Shown: positions 7,685-15,977, numbered from the stretch's first letter. The stretch is DNA of 43,474 nucleotides from UBA8752 sp965657965 (GCA_965657965.1 CBFHQM010000022.1:1-43474), one strand, 5' to 3'. Numbers and translations: made by a program. The notes: generated by a model not told the origin, from the letters alone.

Positions 7685-8487
7685 CCCGCCAATTCAGAAG
7701 GTGCAGCCGTCTGGCCCACCTTTCTTGAATCCACCAGTGCACCTTCGTGCAACACAGGAACCACATTCACTGTGTTGGGCGTCAAGCAATACTTGATGTC
7801 CTCACCCATGTTCAAGTCCCGCAGCCTTCGGCGGTGAGAGGACGCTTTGAGAAAAGAGAAGATGTTGCCGCGCACGGCAAGAAAAAGATGCTTTGCCGCA
7901 ATCGTGCTGTCTTCTTCACTCCGAAAGCGAGAAATGTCGATGAGCCGATCTGCAATGGCCCCAGCACAAATGGTGTCCTCCAAATTGAACTTGTCTTTCC
8001 AGCCTGAACAAAGCAACAAAACATGACCTGGCTGATGAATCAACCACGTACAAATGGCGTCGAGGTTGTTGATGCTCCCAATGGCTACCTGTGGCATGTC
8101 CTTGGCCATGGCAATGGCTTTGGTCCCATTGGTGGTCGTGAGCGCCATGGTCTTTCCAGCCAACTCGCCGTTCATGTATGCCCGTGGTGAATTCCCGAAA
8201 TCAAAACCTTCCACAATCTGTCCGTTCCGCTCCGCAGCCGCCAAGCAGCCTTGCGCCTGCAATTCCCTCGCCTCCTCTACGGTAGGAACAGGAATAATGC
8301 GGTCCACCCCGTTGGCAATGCCCGCGCAAATGGCCGATGTTGCCCGCAAAACATCAATGACCACGCAGGTGTGAAAATCCTCTTTGTAGAGATCAAACTG
8401 TCGCGGGGAAAAACACACCTCTACGCGACGTTCGTGACGTTCGACTTGTTGAGCGGTATTGGAAGAAGTCTCGGTCATGTGATTCAA
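7681..8487 (-). CDS. comB: 2-phosphosulfolactate phosphatase (ComB family)
   Basis: A 268-residue member of the ComB family, which hydrolyses 2-phospho-3-sulfolactate to sulfolactate. Characteristic segments are VVIDVLRATSAIC, AERNGQIVEGFDFGNSPRA, LTTTNGTKAI, LLCSGWKDKFNLEDTICAG. The start at 8487 overlaps the gcvT stop (ATGA); a second ATG lies at 8478. No ComA or ComC, nor other coenzyme M genes, are in the window. In bacteria the product may feed sulfolactate or possibly cysteate and sulfonolipid metabolism, but that is a guess. The gene sits between gcvT and the S1/P1-like gene in one apparent operon. Confidence 0.88.
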   Translation of the reverse strand: MNHMTETSSNTAQQVERHERRVEVCFSPRQFDLYKEDFHTCVVIDVLRATSAICAGIANGVDRIIPVPTVEEARELQAQGCLAAAERNGQIVEGFDFGNSPRAYMNGELAGKTMALTTTNGTKAIAMAKDMPQVAIGSINNLDAICTWLIHQPGHVLLLCSGWKDKFNLEDTICAGAIADRLIDISRFRSEEDSTIAAKHLFLAVRGNIFSFLKASSHRRRLRDLNMGEDIKYCLTPNTVNVVPVLHEGALVDSRKVGQTAAPSELAG

Positions 8488-9572
8488 AGAAAGGGGACGC
8501 GGACTACAATTGCGGCAATCGACTTGTTGCGAATCACCACAGAGAAGGTTGAACCCGAAGCAGAGGCATCAGCATTGACATACCCCATGCCGATGGCTTC
8601 GCCCAACGAAGGGCTTTGCGTGCCACTGGTAACCACGCCAATTTCCTTTCCACTTTCGTTCACAATGGGATACCCTTGACGCGGAATGCCCCGCTCCGTC
8701 ATCTTGAACCCAATCAGCTTCTGAGCCGGACCGGCCTCCCGTTGCTTGAGCAAAGCCGCTTTGCCACGGAATTCGGTTTTCCAACCCACCGTCCAAGTCA
8801 ATCCCGCCTCGACAGGCGTGCGGCTTGCATCCATGTCGTTGCCATGCAAACAAAATCCCTTTTCCAACCTGAGCGTATCCCGTGCGCCCAAACCACAGGG
8901 AACAAGCCCTGAGGGCCGGCCAGCCTCCATCAAAATCCCCCAAATCATGGCCGCCTTTTCCGCGGGTACATAAAGTTCAAACCCACGCTCACCCGTATAT
9001 CCTGTGGCTCCGATGTGAACAGGGACACCACACAAAGAAGCCTCTTGATGATGGTAATACGCCAACTCGCGCAAATCCAAGCCCACAGCTTGCATGACGG
9101 CATCGGCTTTCGGTCCCTGAAGCGCCAAAAGTGCTGTTCGGTCACTGGCGTCTTCCAATTCCACATCCTCTGGCAATGCCTGACTCAGGCTTGCCACAAC
9201 CTGCTGGCGGTTCGAAGCATTGACCACAAGCAAGTACCGGTCTTCGAATCCGTAAACCAACAAGTCTTCAGCAATGCCACCTTCCTCATTCAAAAAGCAG
9301 GTGTAGAGGGCTTTCCCCGGCACCGCCTTGAGGATGTTTCCCGCCAATTGTGCTTGCAAGAAGTCCGTCGCTCCAGGCCCCGATATCCAAAGCTCTCCCA
9401 TATGACTCACATCAAACAGGCCTACCGCCTCGCGCACAGCCATGTGTTCAACGCGCAAACCCGCATATTGAACGGGCATTTCGTACCCAGCGAAGGGAAC
9501 CATTTTTGCTCCAGCAGCCAAGTGCACAGCGTGCAATGGCGTTTGAAGTAGGGAAGTGGCAACTTGATCCAT
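8484..9572 (-). CDS. gcvT: Glycine cleavage system T protein (aminomethyltransferase)
   Basis: A 362-residue folate-dependent enzyme that takes the aminomethyl group from lipoylated H protein, releases ammonia and forms methylene-tetrahydrofolate. It is full length, with GcvT segments such as MPVQYAGLRVEHMAVREAVG, LFDVSHMGELWISGPGA, TGYTGERGFELY and GARDTLRLEKGFCLHG. Genes for the H, P and L proteins are not in this window. It is the first gene of the run gcvT, comB, S1/P1-like, mannosyltransferase. A TAnnTTTG box sits exactly 4 bases before its ATG. Confidence 0.97.
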   Translation of the reverse strand: MDQVATSLLQTPLHAVHLAAGAKMVPFAGYEMPVQYAGLRVEHMAVREAVGLFDVSHMGELWISGPGATDFLQAQLAGNILKAVPGKALYTCFLNEEGGIAEDLLVYGFEDRYLLVVNASNRQQVVASLSQALPEDVELEDASDRTALLALQGPKADAVMQAVGLDLRELAYYHHQEASLCGVPVHIGATGYTGERGFELYVPAEKAAMIWGILMEAGRPSGLVPCGLGARDTLRLEKGFCLHGNDMDASRTPVEAGLTWTVGWKTEFRGKAALLKQREAGPAQKLIGFKMTERGIPRQGYPIVNESGKEIGVVTSGTQSPSLGEAIGMGYVNADASASGSTFSVVIRNKSIAAIVVRVPFL

Positions 9573-9576
9573 GCAC

Positions 9577-9584
9577 CAAAAGTA
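9577..9584 (-). promoter_or_regulatory. -7 promoter box of gcvT (TACTTTTG)
   Basis: An exact TAnnTTTG match on the minus strand. Four bases (gtgc) separate it from the gcvT ATG, so the transcript would begin at or next to the start codon. No TTG was seen at the usual -33 spacing. Confidence 0.5.
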
Positions 9585-9604
9585 GACGGCCTTTTGGCCC
9601 CGTC
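9585..9604. promoter_or_regulatory. Imperfect palindrome in the gcvT/toxin divergent region
   Basis: GACGGCC, TTTT, then GGCCCCGTC forms an imperfect inverted repeat directly upstream of the gcvT promoter box and about 30 bases before the toxin-like gene. It could be an operator for either gene. Nothing in the sequence shows which protein would bind it. Confidence 0.3.
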
Positions 9605-9635
9605 CTTTTGAAGTCGTTGCGATTTTTCACGGGTT

Positions 9636-9968
9636 TTGTCCTCGACTGCCGAAATTGCGCCTGTGCAACGAGACGTCATCATCGCCGACAGGGCGACCAC
9701 AGCCATCGAACGAATCGTTCGTCATTTGCAAGGGGCATCCCTGATTGGAGCAGAAAAGTCGAAAGACGAAATCATCGCTCGCATTCGAGGCCTGGCTCAG
9801 AACGCGATGCCGAGCGACGCCAGGAAAGCCCGATTCGAAACCATCGCCAACGACATCTGGAGTGTGCTGGCACACAACCATCGCATCTACTACTTGGTGG
9901 AAGAAAAACGCGTCGTCGTTCTCGACGTCATTCTGGACGCCGAGATTCACTCTGTGGAATCGGCTTGA
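9636..9968 (+). CDS. RelE/ParE-like toxin-fold protein without visible antitoxin
   Basis: About 101-110 residues. The pattern ADRATTAIERIVRHLQ, then SKDEIIARIRGLAQNAMPSDARK, then HRIYYLVEEKRVVVLDVILD fits the RelE/ParE toxin fold (N-terminal helix pair, then a beta sheet ending in a Y-Y-x-V strand). There is no in-frame ATG near the N-terminus. The open frame begins at a TTG (9636), and a GTG at 9663 gives a start closer to the family's usual length. No antitoxin gene precedes or follows it: upstream is the divergent gcvT and downstream the convergent wbqC, which it overlaps by 41 bases. It may be a solitary or domesticated toxin-fold protein. Confidence 0.6.
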   Translation: MSSTAEIAPVQRDVIIADRATTAIERIVRHLQGASLIGAEKSKDEIIARIRGLAQNAMPSDARKARFETIANDIWSVLAHNHRIYYLVEEKRVVVLDVILDAEIHSVESA

Positions 9969-10551
9969 TCCAACCGGCGGCCTCAGGCCCCAAATGCAAC
10001 AACAAGTCCATGATGCTCAATTGAGCAAACGGGATTTGGGGGTGCCGGTCTTCCCATACGTGGGCCCAACGTGAGCCTTGGACCTGCACAGACTGTTGCC
10101 AGTCCAACATGGACACACCGTGATCGCAAACAACATGTGCCTCTGGCGTCACATCCAGCGGCACTTTGACTCCCAGCCATTGGGCTGCCCAATCGATTGT
10201 GGCGCGATTCCAATGGCCCAAACTTTCCGGTCCCCTCAAAAAAAGTGCCTCTAGCTCATCGGCCATTTCCTCAAAATACGGTGCCCTTCCATAGGCAGAC
10301 TTGATGGCCTGCCAAGACTTTCGGCCGGGCTCGCCCAAGACCCGAAAGGTCTGATCCTGAGGCCGAGGCCGCCCACCCCGGCGCTCGACGGGCACCGTGA
10401 CGCTCACCGCACCAGTGGATTGCATCAAGTACAATCGGTTTCGGAAGGTGCGTTTGGGGTAATGCTCCAATCCATCCAATTGCGTTTGCGGCGCCATGGC
10501 TGCACACCACCATGGCAAAGGAGGGAAGGGGCAAAGGGGAAGAAGTGTCAA
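9928..10551 (-). CDS. WbqC-like family protein
   Basis: A 207-residue protein with the WbqC family pattern: LEHYPKRTFRNRLYLMQSTG near residues 28-47, VTVPVERRG, then SWQAIKSAYGRAPYFEEMAD. The family is named after an O-antigen cluster gene; its reaction is not established. The last gene of the par operon, starting 9 bases after the lepB stop. A second ATG 18 codons in (MAPQTQLDG) is a possible later start, since the first 18 residues are an unusual Pro/Leu/Trp string. Its 3' end overlaps the convergent toxin-like gene. Confidence 0.82.
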   Translation of the reverse strand: MTLLPLCPFPPLPWWCAAMAPQTQLDGLEHYPKRTFRNRLYLMQSTGAVSVTVPVERRGGRPRPQDQTFRVLGEPGRKSWQAIKSAYGRAPYFEEMADELEALFLRGPESLGHWNRATIDWAAQWLGVKVPLDVTPEAHVVCDHGVSMLDWQQSVQVQGSRWAHVWEDRHPQIPFAQLSIMDLLLHLGPEAAGWIKPIPQSESRRPE

Positions 10552-10560
10552 ACCCCCAGG

Positions 10561-12144
10561 TTATTTGACAGGGCCAATCCGGTCCCAGCGAATACCGGAC
10601 ACACCGTGCTGCTCAACGTTCATCTTCGAGAACCAAGTGAATGCCGCCTTACCAACCACATGGTCTTCCGGTACAAAACCCCAGTAGCGGCTGTCTGCAG
10701 AACTGTGACGGTTGTCTCCCATGAGCCAGTAATACCCTTGCGAAAACGTGTATTCCGTTGCCGGTTCACCGTCGATCAAAATGACCCCGTCTCTTGACGC
10801 CATAGCATGGCCCTCATAGGCGGTAATGACCCGCTTGTATAAAGCCACATTTCGTGGCGTCAATTCTACAGTCTCTCCAGCTGCAGGCAAGTGAATCGGA
10901 CCATAATTGTCGATGTCCCAGCTCGAAAAATCAAAGGCGTTCGTGTTGGGATACATGTCCAACGTGCCCCTGCGGGAGCTCGGGTCGTAGGGCTGCACAT
11001 TTTCGACCAAACCTTGCGCCACGAGCATTTCCGCTTCGTCTTTCCTCAACGCCATGAAGTAGTTGCCCCCTGAAGCCTTGCCTTGAATGTCGATGTTGGT
11101 TAATCCAAGACGCTCTTTCAACACCTTCAAGTCCGCCTCTCGCTTGAGTTTGACCATGTAGTTGAATTGCAACCCGACCGGGGAACTGACCACCTCACCA
11201 TCAATCACCAACTCGCGATTCACAATGGCCAGATCTTCACCAGGCAGGCCAACACAGCGCTTCACGTAGTGTTCCTTTTTGTCCACGGGTCTGGACTTGA
11301 TGCCATGACTTCGGCTCCAATCCTTTCTTGCCATGGCATTGAATTTCTCTCTGTCCGCTTCATAAGCCACAGGGTCACCTCCAGCGAATCCAATGGCACG
11401 CTGGCGCAACAATGCGTGGTAATCGTGTCCCGACAAATAAGCGTCGACCACCACCGTATCTCCATTCGGGAAGTTGAAGACCACGGCATCGTAACGCTCG
11501 ACATCACCGAAACCTGGCAAGCGGCTGTAAGGGATTTTAACCCATTCCAAATAACTCGAACTCACGTCGGTTCCGGGAATCGCGTTGTGAACGAAGGGCA
11601 AGGACAAAGGGGTCTCGGGAACCTTGGGTCCGTAGCTCATTTTACTCACCACCAGGTAGTCTCCAACGAGCATGCTGTCTTCCATAGAGGCGGTGGGAAT
11701 CATGAAGGCCTCAAAAACATAGCCGCGAATCAAAGAAGCCACCACGGTGGCCCACAAAATGGCCTCGCTCCAGTCCCGATAAACGCTCTTCTTGAGCTTC
11801 GTCCAGTCTCGCGGCCCAATGAACTCACTCGTGGTGCGATAGGCGAGCCAAGGCATAGACAGCCATGGCACAAGCCCCATCCACCACTGCTCCGTCGTTT
11901 TTCGGTGTCCAAAAGCAATGCCCGTCTCCACATGCAATATGGACATCATGATCAAATTGGGTCCAGGAAACAAAAGCGGAATCAACCAGCGTTTTGGACG
12001 TTGGAGCATTTTGAGCCAAGTCCAATAATTCAAACCAGGCACAACTCCATGCCAAGCAGTCAGCCCCATACGTTGGAACAAACGCGGCAGTGTCGCCATG
12101 TGAACCAGCGGAACAAGTAAGAGAAGAAGAAGGGGAAGATTCAT
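10561..12144 (-). CDS. lepB: Signal peptidase I with N-terminal membrane domain
   Basis: A 527-residue inner-membrane protease that cleaves signal peptides from exported proteins. The first ~110 residues are hydrophobic with several membrane segments (a DUF5684-type region often fused to LepB in Bacteroidota). The catalytic Ser is S153 in IPTASMEDSML, the catalytic Lys about K295 in HYVKRCVGLPGE, and the conserved GDNRHSSADSRYWG is near the C-terminus. A long insertion between the Lys box and the GDN box accounts for the large size and is common in this phylum. The start at 12144 begins with the first hydrophobic segment. It lies 31 bases after dapB. Confidence 0.95.
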   Translation of the reverse strand: MNLPLLLLLLVPLVHMATLPRLFQRMGLTAWHGVVPGLNYWTWLKMLQRPKRWLIPLLFPGPNLIMMSILHVETGIAFGHRKTTEQWWMGLVPWLSMPWLAYRTTSEFIGPRDWTKLKKSVYRDWSEAILWATVVASLIRGYVFEAFMIPTASMEDSMLVGDYLVVSKMSYGPKVPETPLSLPFVHNAIPGTDVSSSYLEWVKIPYSRLPGFGDVERYDAVVFNFPNGDTVVVDAYLSGHDYHALLRQRAIGFAGGDPVAYEADREKFNAMARKDWSRSHGIKSRPVDKKEHYVKRCVGLPGEDLAIVNRELVIDGEVVSSPVGLQFNYMVKLKREADLKVLKERLGLTNIDIQGKASGGNYFMALRKDEAEMLVAQGLVENVQPYDPSSRRGTLDMYPNTNAFDFSSWDIDNYGPIHLPAAGETVELTPRNVALYKRVITAYEGHAMASRDGVILIDGEPATEYTFSQGYYWLMGDNRHSSADSRYWGFVPEDHVVGKAAFTWFSKMNVEQHGVSGIRWDRIGPVK

Positions 12145-12175
12145 GAAGAAAAGCGTTGCAAACGCAGGTGCAATA

Positions 12176-12868
12176 TCAGCCCCAAACGTCGTCCATTCCG
12201 AAAATATTGTTGACCGGACCCGTGTGAGAAACGAGCCATTCCGCGGCTTGTACCGCACCCAAAGCAAAACCCGTTCGGTTCTTTGCAGAATGCTCCAATA
12301 GAATTCGATCTACCGGGCCGTCCCAAGCCACTGTGTGGGTACCTGGAACGCCTGGCAGACGCAACGCTCCAATCGGCACGTCATTCCTGCCCGAGTGTTC
12401 GAGGTCAGCGGCCAAAGCCAGGGCAGTGCCGCTGGGCGCATCTTTCTTTCCGGTGTGGTGCACTTCATCTACCCGCACTTCAAAACCGTGCGACTGCAAC
12501 TGAGCCTCCACTTTTTCAAGCGCCTTTCGAAACAAATGAACCCCAACAGAAAAATTGGGAGACCACAAAAACCGGAATCCCTTGGACTGAACCGCAGCCT
12601 CGACCTCGCTTCGCTGCGCTTCCCACCCCGTGGTTCCGCTGACCAGAGGAAGGTCATGCGATAGACAGGCTTCAAACACAGTCAATGCCGACTCCGGCAA
12701 CGTAAAATCGATGGCCACATCTGCATTGGGCCAAGGGCCCTCAGCCAGGTCTTTCCGGCCCCAGCACGCCACAACTTCGTGGCCCCGTTTTTCGGCCTCT
12801 GCCCGAACAGATTGCCCCATGCGACCGCGGCCAATGATCAAAATTCGAAGGGCTCTTCCGCTGTTCAT
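12176..12868 (-). CDS. dapB: 4-hydroxy-tetrahydrodipicolinate reductase
   Basis: A 230-residue NAD(P)H-dependent reductase of the diaminopimelate and lysine pathway, supplying peptidoglycan precursors. The nucleotide-binding loop is ILIIGRGRMGQ near the N-terminus, VSGTTGW is in the middle, and the catalytic signature HHTGKKDAPSGTALA is present. It is shorter than the E. coli enzyme (273), as usual in Bacteroidota. The start at 12868 overlaps the DUF5683 stop (ATGA); this start was chosen because the reading frame upstream is the shadow of that gene. Confidence 0.96.
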   Translation of the reverse strand: MNSGRALRILIIGRGRMGQSVRAEAEKRGHEVVACWGRKDLAEGPWPNADVAIDFTLPESALTVFEACLSHDLPLVSGTTGWEAQRSEVEAAVQSKGFRFLWSPNFSVGVHLFRKALEKVEAQLQSHGFEVRVDEVHHTGKKDAPSGTALALAADLEHSGRNDVPIGALRLPGVPGTHTVAWDGPVDRILLEHSAKNRTGFALGAVQAAEWLVSHTGPVNNIFGMDDVWG

Positions 12869-13389
12869 TTGCAACTGTTCTCTCGGGCACCCCCCAAAGT
12901 TCGGCTCAATCGAAAACCAACCACAGGACCCTGGCCTGGAATCCAACCAAGGTCCTCCGAGACGTCGAACCCCAAAAGCTGAGCATCGACATGGGCATCG
13001 ACGACTTGAGCGCCCCACAACAGGGCAAATGTCAATATGCTCTGCTCCAAGTTCGCACGGTGAAAGTCTCTGCGGTCTTTGACTTCTGCGGCATCAAAAG
13101 AAGTCACATACACTGTGTTGGGGTCGTTATCGGTGAGGGCTTGATAACCATCTCGGTATCCTCGATACAAGTTGCCCTCTGTGCGAATAAAGTGACCACT
13201 CACACCAAGCGCCCCATAAACCAAGGGCACTTTCCACCATTTCCCGTTGTTGACTTGGCCCCAACCTGGGAGAACAGCACTGTGCCATGTGGTCCGGGAA
13301 ATTCGGTCCAATTCTTCTTCGCTCTGCCCAAGCAATCCCATGGGGATGGCCAAAAGGACACAAGCGCACCAGCATTGAAACCCCTTCAA
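12865..13389 (-). CDS. DUF5683 family membrane-associated protein
   Basis: A 174-residue protein with a signal peptide (first ~22 residues, ending GLLGQ) and the family hallmark HSAVLPGWGQVNNGKWWKVP followed by a hydrophobic helix VYGALGVSGHFI. DUF5683 proteins are typical of Bacteroidota, are found in this same parB-dapB position, and have no known function. Probably located in the envelope. It overlaps parB upstream and dapB downstream by 4 bases each, so translation is coupled. Confidence 0.88.
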   Translation of the reverse strand: MKGFQCWCACVLLAIPMGLLGQSEEELDRISRTTWHSAVLPGWGQVNNGKWWKVPLVYGALGVSGHFIRTEGNLYRGYRDGYQALTDNDPNTVYVTSFDAAEVKDRRDFHRANLEQSILTFALLWGAQVVDAHVDAQLLGFDVSEDLGWIPGQGPVVGFRLSRTLGGARENSCK

Positions 13390-14324
13390 CGCGCGTCCAA
13401 TTCGTCCAGAAGCTGGCGCAAATCCTCTGCGTCCTGAAAATAGAGCTCAATCCGGCCTGCGCCATCGCCCTTGGCTTTGACATCCAACGAACGGCCAGAG
13501 AAGCGGCTTCTCAAATGCGCCCGCATGGTTTGCATCTGGAGGCTCAAGGTTGTTGCATTGGACTTCTTTGAAGGCGCTCTGCCTACAATTTCGCTCGCCT
13601 CTCTTTCGGTTTGACGAACGTTCAGGCCTTTGTCCAAAATCCGGCGATACAATGCTTTTTGATTTTTGGGCTCCTGAAGGCCGGCCAGCACCCGGGCATG
13701 ACCAAAGCTCAAATGTCCTGCCGCCACCGATTGTTGAACACCTGCAGGCAATCCCAGCAAACGGATGTAGTTGGACACTGTAGAACGCTGTTTTCCCACG
13801 CGAGACGCCAATTCCTCTTGGGTCAATGCGCATTCTTCCATCAAACGCCGAAAACTGATGGCCACCTCAATGGCATCCAGATCCTCACGTTGGATGTTCT
13901 CTACCAACGCCATTTCCAACATCTCCTGATCGTTGGCTTCTCGCACATAGGCGGGGACCCGATCCAATCCGGCGAGCTGAGAAGCGCGAAAACGGCGCTC
14001 ACCGGAAATCAACTGATAACGCGCAGCAGACGTGCGCCTTACGGTCAAAGGCTGAATGATGCCCAGCGTCCGAATGCTGTCGGCCAGCTCATTCAAAGCG
14101 AAAGGCTCAAACGTCCGTCTTGGCTGGTCTGGGTTGGCCTCAATCACACTGATGGGCAACAAGGCCACTCGGCCTGCCATGTCCACTGCTGCCTCGTCCT
14201 CTACAGACGATTTCTTTCGTGGTGCTTTTTCCTCAGATCGGCTAGCTTGGCCCGCTTGCTGCGCTTCGAGCAATGCGCCGAGCCCACGGCCCAATGCCGG
14301 CTTTTTGTTTCCCTTTTTTGACAT
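13386..14324 (-). CDS. parB: Chromosome partitioning protein ParB
   Basis: A 312-residue CTP-dependent DNA clamp that binds parS near the origin and helps separate chromosomes. It starts with the ParA-stimulating motif region KKPALGRGLGALLE. The ParB N-domain motif is ISGERRFRASQLAG, followed by VENIQREDLDAIE, the helix-turn-helix EELASRVGKQRSTVSNYIRL, and a C-terminal dimerisation segment. It follows parA by 10 bases. I found no perfect parS (TGTTTCACGTGAAACA) in the window. Confidence 0.97.
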   Translation of the reverse strand: MSKKGNKKPALGRGLGALLEAQQAGQASRSEEKAPRKKSSVEDEAAVDMAGRVALLPISVIEANPDQPRRTFEPFALNELADSIRTLGIIQPLTVRRTSAARYQLISGERRFRASQLAGLDRVPAYVREANDQEMLEMALVENIQREDLDAIEVAISFRRLMEECALTQEELASRVGKQRSTVSNYIRLLGLPAGVQQSVAAGHLSFGHARVLAGLQEPKNQKALYRRILDKGLNVRQTEREASEIVGRAPSKKSNATTLSLQMQTMRAHLRSRFSGRSLDVKAKGDGAGRIELYFQDAEDLRQLLDELDAR

Positions 14325-14334
14325 GGGACTTGTC

Positions 14335-15186
14335 TCAGTTCAGCTCGGGTTGAACACCAGTGCTGTCCGAGGCAATGCCTCCGTTCTCATCCAAGAACTT
14401 CTCCGCATTGGGCACCTTGGTGAGGTCATTTTTCTGGAGGATCTCACGCGCCAAATTCAGGTAATTGATCGCCCCTTTGCAAGACGCATCGTGCATTACA
14501 ATGGTCTCCCCATGACTCGGTGCTTCGCCAAGTCGGGTGTTTCTGTGAATCAACGTGTCGAACACCAAATCGCGGAAATGCATCCTGACCTCTTCCACCA
14601 CTTGATTGGACAAACGCAAACGGGTGTCGTACATCGTCAACAGAATGCCTTCGATGGCCAAGTTGGGATTCAACCCCCCTTGCACAATCTTGATGGTGTT
14701 GAGCAACTTCCCCAAGCCTTCCAAGGCGAAATACTCGCATTGAACAGGAATGGCTACGCTGTCTGCCGCAGAAAGTGCATTGAGTGTAATCAACCCCAGA
14801 GAAGGGGAGCAGTCAATCAAGATGAAGTCAAAATCCTCGCGCAGGGGCTCCAGTGCCTTTCGCAAGCGCTGTTCTCTTTCCACCTCACTGATCAATTCAA
14901 TTTCGGCACCCACCAAATCAATGTGCGACGGAATCAGCCACAAATTCGGGTTGCCGGTTTCCACAATGGCCGTGCGCGCATCTTCCTGCGCAATCAGGCA
15001 TTGGTAGGTTCCCTTTTCCACCTGCTTTGGGTTAACACCCACACCCGAAGTGCTGTTGGCCTGAGGGTCGGCATCCACAAGAAGTGTCTTGTACTCCAGC
15101 GCACCCAAGCTTGCGCCGAGGTTGATGGCGGTGGTGGTTTTACCCACACCCCCTTTTTGGTTGGCTATGGCGATGATTTTGCCCAT
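14335..15186 (-). CDS. parA: Chromosome partitioning ATPase ParA (Soj)
   Basis: A 283-residue deviant Walker ATPase that works with ParB in origin segregation. It begins MGKIIAIANQKGGVGKTTTA with the signature Lys (K11) and P-loop Lys (K16). LLVDADPQANSTSGVG and FILIDCSPSLGLITLNAL are the following ATPase motifs. Full length for the chromosomal family. It starts 2 bases after the UPF0173 gene, so both are on one message, with the promoter upstream of UPF0173. Confidence 0.97.
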   Translation of the reverse strand: MGKIIAIANQKGGVGKTTTAINLGASLGALEYKTLLVDADPQANSTSGVGVNPKQVEKGTYQCLIAQEDARTAIVETGNPNLWLIPSHIDLVGAEIELISEVEREQRLRKALEPLREDFDFILIDCSPSLGLITLNALSAADSVAIPVQCEYFALEGLGKLLNTIKIVQGGLNPNLAIEGILLTMYDTRLRLSNQVVEEVRMHFRDLVFDTLIHRNTRLGEAPSHGETIVMHDASCKGAINYLNLAREILQKNDLTKVPNAEKFLDENGGIASDSTGVQPELN

Positions 15187-15188
15187 GT

Positions 15189-15887
15189 TCAGAAAGGAAT
15201 GTCCAGCACCTCTTCGATGCCGAGTAAATGAAGTTGTCCACCCGCCTGAAGAACGGTGCGGGTGGCCTCCTCGAGGTCAATCTCGATGGGAGGGAAAGTA
15301 TTGTAATGCATGCCCACAACCAATTGGCAGTTGAGCATGTCCATGGCCGCCGGAACATCTGCGATGCCCATCGTAAAAGTTCCCCCAATGGGAAGAATGG
15401 CCACTGCTGGCGGCCAAAGCCGGCCAATCAACGCCATCTCCGGTGTGAGCGCGGTGTCTCCAGCATGGTAAATGGACTTCTCTCCGTCGTCCAAAAGGTA
15501 TCCACAGGGCACGCCACCCGGAGTGCCATCGGGCAGGGTGGAGGAGTGGGCGGCGCTGACCGCACGCACTTGCACATCCCCCTGATCTCCGCGAAGAGAA
15601 AAGGTGGCTCCTGGATTGATGGCGCGAACATGTTCCACACCCTTTGCAACGAACCAATTGGCCACTTCGTACGGGGCAATCAATTCTGCACCCGAAGCTT
15701 TTGCGATGGATTCCGCATCTGCAATGTGGTCCTCGTGGCCATGTGTGAGCAATATGTGCGTCGGACACAAGGCTTCCACATCGACATCCTTGGCATGCCC
15801 ATTTGGGCGAATGAAAGGATCGATAAGCACGTTGAGACCTAAAGTCTCAAGCGCAAAACAGCTGTGTCCGTAGTAATGGAGTCGCAT
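15189..15887 (-). CDS. UPF0173 metal-dependent hydrolase (metallo-beta-lactamase fold)
   Basis: A 232-residue MBL-fold hydrolase. Motifs: LLTHGHEDHIADAE (metal site HxHxDH), IYHAGDTAL, GMHYNTFP. It matches the UPF0173/YtkL family of unknown substrate. The start at 15887 (MRLHYYGHSCF) matches the family's usual N-terminus; ten more in-frame residues upstream come from an earlier codon that would overlap the promoter box. First gene of the run ending with wbqC. Confidence 0.9.
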   Translation of the reverse strand: MRLHYYGHSCFALETLGLNVLIDPFIRPNGHAKDVDVEALCPTHILLTHGHEDHIADAESIAKASGAELIAPYEVANWFVAKGVEHVRAINPGATFSLRGDQGDVQVRAVSAAHSSTLPDGTPGGVPCGYLLDDGEKSIYHAGDTALTPEMALIGRLWPPAVAILPIGGTFTMGIADVPAAMDMLNCQLVVGMHYNTFPPIEIDLEEATRTVLQAGGQLHLLGIEEVLDIPF

Positions 15888-15899
15888 TGAGGAGAGGCT

Positions 15900-15907
15900 C
15901 AAATATA
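15900..15907 (-). promoter_or_regulatory. -7 promoter box of the UPF0173-parAB operon (TATATTTG)
   Basis: An exact TAnnTTTG match on the minus strand, 12 bases before the UPF0173 ATG. No TTG was found at the usual -33 distance. The DnaA box at 15938-15946 lies 30 bases upstream of this box. Confidence 0.5.
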
Positions 15908-15937
15908 ACCGGGCCACCCCCCTTAATTCAGGATGAA

Positions 15938-15946
15938 TTATCCACA
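15938..15946 (+). promoter_or_regulatory. DnaA box (perfect TTATCCACA) upstream of par operon
   Basis: The exact DnaA consensus lies between the UPF0173 start and the end of the DUF3276 gene. Its place just upstream of the -7 box suggests DnaA control of the parAB operon. One isolated site is not enough to call an origin. Confidence 0.65.
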
Positions 15947-15977
15947 GGGAACCCCCGTTCCATGAAGATGCTGAGGC

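Noticed and set aside
11167..12120. Open frame of 317 codons on the plus strand
   Set aside because: Antisense to lepB, which has complete catalytic motifs and normal length.
15498..15506. Extra DnaA-box-like GTATCCACA in the UPF0173 coding region
   Set aside because: One mismatch, inside a gene and isolated; likely chance.
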